Positions 37,701-49,700 of a DNA stretch of 64,000 nt are shown here, in pieces. Source of the stretch: Cryptomeria japonica (taxonomy: Eukaryota; Streptophyta; Pinopsida; Cupressales; Cupressaceae). Every line of letters begins with the position of its first letter. Within the stretch, counting starts at the first letter, position 1. The position numbers and the translations under genes were made by a program. A model generated the notes under the pieces. It saw nothing but the letters and a program-made list of their open reading frames with translations, had not been told where the DNA came from and searched no databases. The DNA is taken from positions 571,765,752 through 571,829,751 of the forward strand of contig NC_081405.1 of the NCBI RefSeq assembly GCF_030272615.1. The letters are read 5' to 3'.

Positions 37701-40700
37701 ACTCTGTGCAAGCACACCTGCACAATGCGCTCAGGTTATGCAGGCATACATGCACTAGGCGCTAAGCTTCTTTTGTGCACTTCAACCTTTCAAGCCCGCT
37801 CATGGAAAGATTAAGCCCTAGGTCGGCTTTGTCGAGGGAAATGTGAATTCAAGTTTGCAGAGGCATATGAGATAAGGGTGGGATGCCATTCCGGATGTAA
37901 TGTGCCTCAGCTGTACCTACCTCGCCTTCCTGATAATTAGGGCCTGATCTGTCCACCGAAGGTTTGATTAGGGCAAATGAAATAAACAGATCTATGGTTT
38001 CCTGCAACATTATAGATATTTCATTTTATATGTCAGCAGTAATATTAAATCAGTAGCATAATTATTGCAGTGAAAAATACACACATGCCCCATTCTAGGC
38101 TTTGAGGACTCTCCAGGTTGGCTGAGCTACCCATCCAGACCCATCCCGTCTCTTAGGGCTAATAGGGCCACCTGAGAATGGGCCCAGCATACCCCTGGCT
38201 TGCACTCATTATCTTGAATGTACTAACAACAGAGGACAGCAGGATGATAATAAATGTCTACAGAAAACATGGATTCATAATTATAGAATTTGTATTACTT
38301 GGTTAACATTTATCCATTCTGTCAATTTGTAGGGTTGATTCATTACGTTTGTGCCTAGTTGCATAAATATGACTATCATTAATTAGTATTCCTTTTCTTT
38401 ACTTATTTTGTTGCGTCTGTGAATAAATGAATTATGTTTATTCCTTTTTGTCTGTTACTAGAGTTCATTTTAATGAATTAATTATTATACTAAACCTGAT
38501 ATTGCAGGTTTTCTATTTGGCGTGGAAGATAAGTTCATTTTAACCTTTTGCACATTATAGATGTGTTTAATTCATTGGCAAGAATTTTTATGCATTGATC
38601 TGATTTAGCAATTAATCTGTGCAACTAATTAGATTATATTCATTACCGTTGATATCAAGGATGAGTTAAAGAAAGACAGATTGGAAACAGCTTGCATATG
38701 GAAATACTTCATTGGACGATAATCCCATGGACACATTGCAACACCCAAACGGACTAGCCTGGGAACGTACCAGACTGCCGGCGATGGGGAGGGATGCTTT
38801 ACTAGGCGCTGGTTCTTCATCACTAGGAAGAACCAGCGACTCGCCCTCCACATCGCTGCTGCCTGATGCGCTGACTGGCTAACCCTCATGGCTGTTTAGG
38901 CATCGTAAAAGATGAAACTGAAATTAATATCATTGCTGACTAATGAGGTTACCTGTTTGCAGATCCTCCTTGCGCTTTGCCCTTGTCACCTCCTTCCCCC
39001 GTGCTTCCCTTGGTGTGCGGGGTTTATACTTCCCGAAACCAGGTGACCCCTCCTTGGAAGCATGGCGTCTTTTCCGGAGATGACTTGGGAATGGATGCAT
39101 CCTTTCATTACTACTATTAGTTAAGGTCTAAATGCATTTAAGCGGTCAATATAATTTATTAATTTGAACATTTGGAAAAATACATATTTATGTACATATC
39201 GCGTATAGTTATGTTTCTAATGATTTCCGCTGTCTATACGGGAATATGACAGCGGATCTAAGAAAGTTGTAACCAGCAGACTTTACAAGAACAAAATTCC
39301 ATCAGACCTTCATCAGATTTTCAGAGTTCAATTTGGTGTGAGGTGGCAGACATCTTCACTAGTTTTGTGACAGAGGATCAGACCTGATTCTGGGCAAACT
39401 TTCCAGCCAGGGCATCCTGATTTTGGGGGTGTATCCTATCTGCAATTTGATCAACATCAACAATTTCCAAATTTGAAAATCATTTCCACATTTGAATGAT
39501 TTTAAAGCAGAGATGGAAGACTTAGGGCATTGCAAATCCAAATTTGATGATCAAGTCATGGACACAAATACGGATACAAATATGGATACGGTATCGGATA
39601 CGGATACGGCCATTTTTTAAGACCCGCAATATGGACACGGCTGGATACAGCATTCATATAGAACACATACACATATATTTAACACATTTTCTAAGATATT
39701 AAAGGAGATTTTCATTACTTCAAAAGCAATATAGATGCATAATTGCTACATAAATAATTATAAGTTGTTTTAACAGTTTACAATATGCAAAAATAGTAAA
39801 GTGCATTGGAAGGTAACCCAAAAAAGGGGTCACTAAAATAGAAAAACATTTCATTTGTCTTTCTCATTTGGTGTAAATTTTGTTTATACCAAATTTTTTT
39901 TTAAATGCATGAATGAAGTTTTTTTTAAATTAAATTTAGGAAGATTTATTTCAAATTTTTTAAAAATCAAATCACATAGTATCCAGCATGGTTGGAAAAT
40001 CAAGGTTTTTTGGGCACATGTGGGTACAGTATTGGATACATATCCAGGCCGTATCGGATACATATCCATTTTGGATACAGGGATACGAGCGCCCAGGGAG
40101 TGACAAAGGGGTTTCCAGCTACTCTTCAACATCAAGGGTGAATTTCCCAGCAAAGGAAATGTGCAGAGCAGACCTGGGCAAATTTTGGAACAGAAATTCA
40201 AGGACAAATTCCATCAGCAGATTGTCATTTTCAGATTTAAATTAATTTATGATGAATTAGGGGTGTGATGGATTGCTTTATTATCATGATTCTTGATTTG
40301 TTGTGTTTGTCTATCGGGTTTTTTATGTGAGGATGGAAGGCTAGGAAAGGTGCTCAAGAATGTGAAAAGACCAAGAAGACTCAGTTGCAACATGAAGAGG
40401 ATATCAAAGAAGATATCCACAAATCCGATGCCAAGACAAGTTCTACGCTCTAAGGCATCAAAGAAGGAACATCTCAAAACAGCAAGTGTGAAGATCAACA
40501 TAAGGAATTTTACAACCTTGAATTTCCTTCGGAAACCCAAGGTTACAATCAGTACAACAAGGTATTTAGAGCTAGTACAACATGAAGATGCTCACCACAT
40601 CAAGTGAAGGCGTTCGAGTCAGGGTGCTACAAAGGAGATCAAGGTCGAGTACACCATGAGCAAATGGGTCCTGGCATCAAGCATTGAAGTCAGAATCAAA

Positions 40701-43700
40701 CACAATCAAGGTGAAGGGCTGGCTACACAAGGGAGTAGATTCATTACAAGAGACGAATTCCCAAGGTTGAGAATTGAAATGTGAACATGAACAAGGAATG
40801 AAGATAGTTCCAGAAGAGTTAATCAAAGTTAAGGATTTGGTCACAATGATGATGCAATTTGAGAATATGTCCCACTATCTTCATCATGTTTAGCAAGCTA
40901 AATAATGTTGAGTATCAAGAGATATTGCTCAATCGCAAACACTTCTTTGTGAGAAGGTATCAAGTCTACAATGCAAGCCGAGGTGACATCTAGTCATCAT
41001 TAAACCGATTAGAGGGTTCCAAGTCAAGATGTTCGAGTTCGATGAACCTAACTCATCTAAGGAAAGAGCTAGTGACACATGGCACTTAATCAAGTATTGT
41101 TTTATGTACCAAACCTCATCATTTATTGGTTAGAATTCAGAGGAGGACACGTGTCCCAAATGTTGTAATCATTTCATTGGCCAAAGCAGAGTTTGTTGTA
41201 ACAAACCCTAATTAAGGTTTTATTGTAAGATCTTGTCTATTGATTTGAGAATCAATCTGAGCCTTCAAAATGTAATGAGATCTCAATATATAAGGCTCAA
41301 ATCTCTCATTTGTAAAGGGTTAATAGATAATAGATAATAGCCAAATAGTAGAGTAGAGTAGGAGGAAAGGATATTGTTGAAAAAGTTGTTGTGATGAACA
41401 TGCTTTTTCATTGAAGATATGGTGAATTTTGGTGTGCTATTTCAACAGGTTGCATGGTCTCTACTTCTCATAGTTTAATTAAACATCATTGATTATCGTG
41501 GATGCTTATAAAGATATTGTGATGAACTCCTTGTTGAGACATGGACCAGCTAGGACTCGAACCTAGGACCTTCCATATGCTACTGGAGTGCTCTACCACT
41601 GAGCTACAGGTCCCTCTTGGACCAGTCCATCGTCGGTCTGGGTGTGACTTATTTCCAACACCAACACCCCTCCTTAAGCCACACCTCTCATGTGCTTGGG
41701 GCTCCTAGCCTGGACCTAGCTCTGATACCATGTTGAGACATGGACCAACTAGGACTCGAACCTAGGACCCTCCATACGCTACTGGAGTGCTCTACCATTG
41801 AGCTACTGGTCCCTCTTGGACCAGTCCATCGTCAATCCGGGTGTGGCTTATTCCAACACCAACACTCCTTGGTTCATTCTTTGTGGTTTGTTGATTGTAA
41901 GTCATAGTGTAAAGTTAGCCTAAACCTCATCATTGTGTTAAGTTCAATTGTCAATACTTGTTCAATTTGCACCAGCATTGGGTATTTGGTTGATGTATTT
42001 GCAATGTGAAAATCTTCCATTACCCTTAGAAGATTGCATGTCTTGTGTAGTTGTTGTCGCCATGGCAAAGCAAGGCTTGATTTGAGGGAGTTTGTCTATC
42101 TAAGTAGCATTCATCGTCATCATTGATCTTAGGAGTAGCATAGTCTTTCTAAACCCTTATCTCTTTTATCTTTATTTTTCTGAGCAATTAGAATAGATCC
42201 TAAGTTCTAGGAGAGTTCATGCAAAACATAAGTCCCCTTGTGATTCCAGCTAAATCACATCATAAACATTGATTCTATCCCAAGCAAGAAGTCGCATAGT
42301 TCGCATTGCAAACCTTGGAGTTGCTTTGATTGATCACTTTGTTTAGCATTCAAAGTTTCTTTATTCAAAAGAGGATAGAATACCTTGGCATTTTATTTTG
42401 TGTTTGAGGTGCATAAAAAACACATCAACACCTACCATTATAAATTAAACATTAGTAGTATTTGTTGGTCTCCTCTAATGGTTTTAATAACTAGGCCCTA
42501 GAACCATAATTTAGGGATTGGATATACATGCTAAGTAGTTACCTCATCATTACGAAGGCTCATCTTCTGTCAACCCGGGAGCGTATACTTGAAATGGGTC
42601 AGCAAAGTATCTGCACTAGAGGTCCAATTGTAGCCATGCTATCTACGAAGGAAATGGTACTGAAAGTAAAGTGCATGGAGAAGTAACAGTTCAAATACTA
42701 ATCAACAACTATTATCTAACTTATCTGAATATGCTTCTGGATTTGATTGTGTGAGTTTTTTGCATCAACGTTTTGGATCACACTCTACGAGTTTTTTTCT
42801 CCTTGTGCTCTCTACTATCATCCTGATGACGGATCACAGAGTGTGATCCGAAACATTGATGCAAAAAATTCAACACAATCAAATCCAGAAGCATATTCAG
42901 ATAAACTAATGGATTGTGGAAATCTAATGATATTGATTAACTATTATCTAATCTGAACTCAAGTGAATAACAGCAATCCAATACATGGCAAGCAAACAGG
43001 GAACTACTATGTCTGCTTTGGCTGCAAGAACAGTCACAGGAAGGAATTTCTAGTGGCTGCAAAAGCAGTCAACTGCCAGGACAGAACTAAATACTGAATG
43101 AAAGATAACTACTAAACACAAAGATTGGAGTTCTCACTAAGTGGGCCCCCTTAGTGAGTCTTCCTAAAGCTCAACTAGGTACTGCAAACTAAAACATCAT
43201 CATCTTATTTATCCAAAACAACGGTTACACCATAATGAAGCTGAAACTGTTCTTCAACAAACTAAAAACTAAGATTACAATATTTGAAGTTCAACCGTCT
43301 TCTGAAGGAATATCCAAACTTTATTTATAGCAAGAAGACTCCTAACTGATTCTAACCAACAGCAAGTCCACTCCCAAGACATTAGGAGGACGCAATTTAT
43401 TACAACATAAGAAAAGGAAAGGGAGTTATGCTTCAAATAGGAAACAGTCAAGCTGTTTCAGCTACAAAGGAAATCTAGCATAACTAATCCTCCCTAGATC
43501 TACTCTACTACAAGCATGAACATTAAAGTCTCATTATGACTCCACAGCTGTAAATAATCAGTTGTTGACTCTTTCAATGTTCATCATAGTGTGACTTTGT
43601 GTTCAACCAGTTAATTGGCACGAACTCCCATGTTGTGAGGCTTTGACCATTGTTACTCCTTTATTTATTCTTGCAACATGACATTAGAGTGTACAAAACA

Positions 43701-46700
43701 AAGGCATATCCATTTCACATCAGAGTAACATTTATTTAACTACATGCAAGATTAATATGAATAAATCACATAGCAAGGTCACTTATCATCCTTCACCATT
43801 TAATCAAAAAGGAAGTATAAGGGTGAGTTCATACCCACTTTTGTCAAGTTCAAGAAAACAACATAGAACCATCATTAACAAAGTCTTAAGACCTATAATA
43901 GTATCCAAACCCCTGACAAACCCAATAAAGACATAAAAGACATAGACAAAAATGAGATATTATGTAGGCTCATCAGTATTTTTGGCTTGAATTCTTATTA
44001 AAACCTTTAGCTAGATAGGATACAAAAGGAAAAATAAAGGAGAACTAATTACCCATTGACAACTTAGAAAATTTACACAAATTAGTTGATTGCAAAGGAC
44101 AAGACACACAGACAAAGGAGCAATCTGAATGCTTACATAGAAATTGCATTTCATGGAATGGGAATCTTAAATAGTTCCATTGTCACTATTCAAAAGTCCC
44201 ATGAGCTAATGACTCCTTATAATGAAGAAAAAATCACAAAAAAGGAGATCAAAAACTTTGTCAAATCTTTGTGTTACATAGTCTTAGTCTACAATATACA
44301 ATTTAAATTTTAAATTGTATTTTCTTCAACAAAAGAAGCAACTAAGTCCTAGGGTATATAACTCAAGGGTTCATATGTCTAGAGGGAAATGGGTGTGCTT
44401 CCCCCACTCAATGTGTGCAAATTCACACAAGCATCCCCAATCACATTTTGGTTACAAGAGATGTGTCCTAAGTCCAAAAAATGCCAACTTAGGAGTTCTC
44501 TAAGTGTTTGATCTTTTGTATTGATCAAGTTTGAATTCTTCAACAAAAGAATACCAATGTCCCTAATGTAACACAAGAATTACAAAAGCATGCCATGCAA
44601 CATAAATTTGGTTCCCCACTCAATGGCAGGAAAATTAACGCAAGCATCCTTAATCACATATTGGTTACATGAGAATCGTCCTCAACCCAAAAAAGAAAAC
44701 TAGGGAATTCGTTCCCACATAACATGCCTTTTTGATAGAACAAAGTATTTCAAAATAGTACTTCAACTTTTCAAATGGTACCCTCTTCTTCGTCAAGGTA
44801 TTCCCCTTGACTCCTCCATTTAAAAAAGCCCTCTTCTTACAAGCAAAGAATTATCTTAGCCCGCCCTTGCTTTAAAAAGAACTAAGTCCAATAATTATCA
44901 CCTTGTAAAGAAAAAAAAAATTAAAAGACACTTTTCCAAAACTTCAACTTAATTCTTAACCAACAGAAATAATTTGTGCTTTTGGTTTTACTTTTGTAAA
45001 TGATGTTCAATTTACATTCAATATGCAAGTTATATTCTATTTAAAATGATCTTTATATATATTACTGAATTAATATATGAATCTGACTATCTTCTTCTTT
45101 GTGGCAGGTGAGAGGAGCATTTATAAATTTCGATGTCCATTCTCACACATACCATTTTATATATATAGTGGGCTGGGTACGGTCAAGCGATGCCTTGACC
45201 GACCATGTCTTTTGGACATGGCCGATCAAGACATCACTTGATCGTGCCCATTCGCTATAACAATAGTGCCCGGTGTTTATTAACCAAGCGGTGCATATTA
45301 TATTCGATAAACATCGAAGTTATACCGATCGGTGTATGGTTATATTAATGCTTCGAATGTTTTCCTTAACACCTGATATCAATCGGTGTGAGTTTATTAC
45401 ATCTCCCCGATAACAATCAGTTCAAGCATAATCATCAATACTAATTGATGTTCAGTTTACCGATAATCATCAAATTGGTTTTGCAATGGTTATCCCGATT
45501 TGCTAATCGGTGAATGCAACTAATATAATAGATTATCAAATCGGAATTCTATAATAATAATCAATTATGTATGAATAAAGAATGCTTATCAATTGAGGGC
45601 ATGATGATATTCATTTAATAATCGATATGATAAATGATTGAATGAGAGACTTCATTTATCTCTCATTCAATCATTTATCTTACCGAAGCTATCTATGCAT
45701 TAACACTCCCTCTTAGCTAGGTAAGATAAATGTAAACAATTATATTCAAGCATCACAATTCAAATGACAGTTAGCATTCTTTACTCAATCTGACATTCTA
45801 GAAGATCATACCACCTAATCACATGATATGAAGTATCACCTAAACACGTGATACAGATGTCCCTCACGTCAATCTTGTGATGACAGGATATCACCTAAGC
45901 ATGTGATATCAGTATTGCCTAAACACGCAATACTTAAGGATAATCATATGAGAAAGATTTAAATTCTCATCTTAAAAAATCATATCACCTAAACACGTGA
46001 TACAAATGTCCATCACGTCAATCTTGTGATGACAGGATATCACCTAAGCATGTGATATTAGTATTGCCTAAACACGCAATACTTAAGGATAATCATATGA
46101 GAAAGATTTAAATTCTCATCTTAGAAAATCATATCACCTAATCACGTGATATGAAGTATCACCTAAACACGTGATATGAAGTATCACCTAAACACGTGAT
46201 TCAAATGTCCATCACGTCAATCTTGTGATGACAGGATATCACCTAAGCATGTGATATTAGTATTGCCTAAACACGCAATACTTAAGGATAATCATATGAG
46301 AAAGATTTAAATTCTCATCTTATCCAAGTTGTGGTATGTGCACAAAACACCTTATACAAATGTTTTACCACAACACAATCATGGTACATTCATGAAACAC
46401 CAAAGATCCAACATGATAATTGGTTTGGACATTATAAGATCGTCACCTTATAATGTCTACATACAAGTGTTCATTATCTTGAGAGATCGTCACCTCTTAG
46501 ATATGAACCTAGGGGATAAAATCCAAAATGTCCATTCATGACAAATAAGTTTACACATTAAACACCTTATTGATATGCAAATACAGATTACAAAGAAAAT
46601 TACCTTTCTATCATACCTAAACCTTTTCTGAAGTGATCAACCTTCACTCTGAAAGAGGTTTGGTCAGAATATCTGTAGTTTGATCTCCAAGGGAAAAACC

Positions 46701-49700
46701 CTCCTACTTGAGGGAGAAAAACCCAGCATAAAGTGTCTTCTTTATATATCAAATATGTCTAGCAATAATGCAAGATACAGGCCCAATATATGTTGCTTCA
46801 CTCCTTGAAGCAAATTTCACAAGAACAAATCTGATTGGCCTTCTTCACAGGATCGATCTGCTCTAACTAATATATAAACTGCTTTTCACATAAATTGAAT
46901 GGATCAGAGAATGAGTTTGCATCTTCTATATATATGAGGGAGGCACCCTTTCACAAGGGGTCGGTCCTCAATGACACCATATGTCTCTTCACAAGGTTGG
47001 CCACTACAACATCAACACTCCCTCTTAGCTAGGGGGGAATCCTTGTTAATAATATAGTCATGAAATGACATCCACCATGGCTACTCCTAGAGGGTGGAAC
47101 ACCATTCATCACGGTACTCAACATGATGACATCCATCATGGCTTACTCCCATGTATGAGAATGCATATGAACACAAGTGCCCATCACGGAGTTGCTCAAC
47201 GTAATGTTTTCATCTCATCATGACGTTCACCATGACTACTCCCAGAGGGTGGAACAAGAGCCTTCACCTCAAACTTCTCCCTTACAGAGAAGAGTGTATT
47301 AACAAGGGCTTGCTCCTCAAACTTCTCTCTCACAGAAAAGAATGCATTAAGCATATCTTCATGATGGTGTGGCTCCCTCTGAACCTGATATCAACCTTCT
47401 GACCTCCTTGTCTAAGGTTGCTTCTGATGAAATGTTAGACTCCCTCTAAATCTGATATCAACCATCTGACCTCCTTGTCTAGGGTTGCTTCTGATGAAAT
47501 GTTAGACTCCCTCTGAATCTGATATCAACCATCTGACCTCCTTGTCTAAGGTTGCTTCTGATGAAATGTTAGACTCCCTCTGAATCTAATATCAACCATC
47601 TGACCTCCTCTTCGAAGAACCAGATCACAAGGACAAACTGTATGGGCTCTTCTTCTTCGATAAATACTTACCGCCATCAACTCGGTCCTATGACTGCAAG
47701 CATCGAGTTCTTTCTCCCTTGAATGAAATTTCTTATGCTTCTAGATCACCTACAAAACATGACTTATAGAACTCTGGCATGTACTTAGCGAGTTCACCAC
47801 TAGTAGCATAAACAAGAGCCCCTATGGTCAACATTGCTTCCTCATGGACTGTGGCACTTCTGCAGGCAAATACTTGTTTATAGATGGAAATGCGAAATCT
47901 CAGAATCTCCACTAAAGTCCCCTCCATATTCTTCCTGAATTCTTCATCACAAATAGTACTTCAAAACTTTATAGCCTAAAGAGCAACAAGCTCTTCATCA
48001 CTTTTAACTGCTTTTGTTGTGATTCTAAAGATGTCCTGCATGTAAGGGGCAAGTTTCTCATAGTACGTTTGAAGAAATTGAAACAAGATATTCAAATGCA
48101 GCTTGTCGTGTGCGGACACCTACTAACAATGTTGATTCACAAATAACACGCATAATGTAATCGCATGAATTAATAACTACATATGAAATTCATGACCATT
48201 AATCAAACATGGATTACTTATCTCTTTGTTTATTAGTCTTCCTCTCAATCCAACAATTGTTCATTCCTGATTCTTTGCACTTGAAGATTTAGATCTCATT
48301 TGATGGTTGCTTTTTGATACACATACTTTTAGTTGTTGTGTTCATCTGACATAACCAGGATTTGTGAGATGTTGAGCCCATATGCCACGCACAGGACACT
48401 CAGCAGTATCAAAGTGGCATCGATCTTCCTCAATAATCTTCCCAGCCATGCATTCAAATGAAGACCCTTCTCTGCAAATCTGTACATGCTATGGAAAGAG
48501 AGCATCGAATTGGTTTTGTCTACAGTAAGACCGTCGCTTCTCATGTCGCTCACTGACTGGCAAATATATGAGTATTGTTTCCAATGTTGTGGCGCTAGCG
48601 CCAAACAACATTAAAGATAAACCTTAATGCCCAATTCAATAGATGGAACTACTAATCACAAAAACTTGCTAAGTGATTTGATACACAAACAATCCATCAG
48701 ATTTATGTCAGATCGAGATCTTGCCGCCTCCCTTGAACTTTCGTCGTTGATCATTTTTTATTTTTTTATTACTTCGGCAATTTGCTCTAGTTTCATAAAG
48801 ACATTTGTGACTGCATCTTGTCTACATGTAATTGCACGGTCCAGAGGTGTCTGTTTCCAGTCATCTTGAACGTCTACTTCAGCTCCCTTCTCAAAAACAA
48901 ATGAAACTTATTTGCGTGACCCTGCCGAGAAAACAAGATGAAGAGAAGTCTCTCCATCTTCATATTTGTTTGGAGTATTTATCAACTGTTTTCCTCCATC
49001 GCATTCCTCCAGCAAAAAATCCTTCTTTTCCAACCGTCTAGGAGCATGGCCACCAGCTACAACGATTAGAAGCTTGTTTAGAAGATCATAATTTCCGATC
49101 TGGTTGTTGCTCTTCCACATTGCATTGCTTTGCAATGTCTGCTTGGAACATGGAAGATCATCTCTCCCACATTTTGACGCTACATACTCTATCATCTTTG
49201 TAGCGCAACTGTATCCGTAACTGTGTTCACGGGGTGTGTGTACTATGTCATCGCCTCTGCAAAAACAGCCTGTGATAATATCTATCAACTTATGTTTCAT
49301 TACTCTATGAATGTGATAGACCTCTTCATGCGGCATGTTCGAACCCATCCTCGTACAGAAAGACACTTGACAAGATAATCTTGTCTCATAGTAGGGAAGC
49401 CCGACGATTGATCATACAGTCGTTGTTGTCTGATGATAACAAGGCACTGCGAACAAGTGTTCATCCAGAGTGCACTGATTACTCCTATGATCTTATGGAC
49501 AGTTAGAGACACATATCTGCCATCAAACTTTGACTTGCAACCTTCCTTATTGCCTTGTTCGATTCACATAGAATCGCTCCCTGGTGATTCCACAAAGAAC
49601 TTGGCTCTTAATGTGCAAACTGCAGTTGATTCTTTGAGAGTAGAGTCAATCTCCTTTAATATCCAGATTGCATTAGAATAGGCAATCGGGATATCCAAAT

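Larger units (their letters stand above)
39241..42430 (+). mobile_element. Third giant-family LTR (LTR-C), start unclear
   Basis: The end CACATCAACA (42430), a TATA motif (AATATATAAGG, about 41285-41295), CCCTAATTAAGG upstream of it and the text to 42430 match LTR-A and LTR-B in the opposite orientation. The 5' end was not found: no TGTTGTGAC start is visible upstream, and the expected duplication CCTAC (42431-42435) has no partner next to such a start. The left boundary given is approximate. A TRIM (41532-41864) is inserted downstream of the TATA motif. No hairpin array like that of LTR-B is present. Confidence 0.55.

Noticed and set aside
44086-44313. 75-codon open frame in the intron
   Set aside because: AT-rich, no domain, antisense to the SmD1 intron, and no relation to neighbouring elements.
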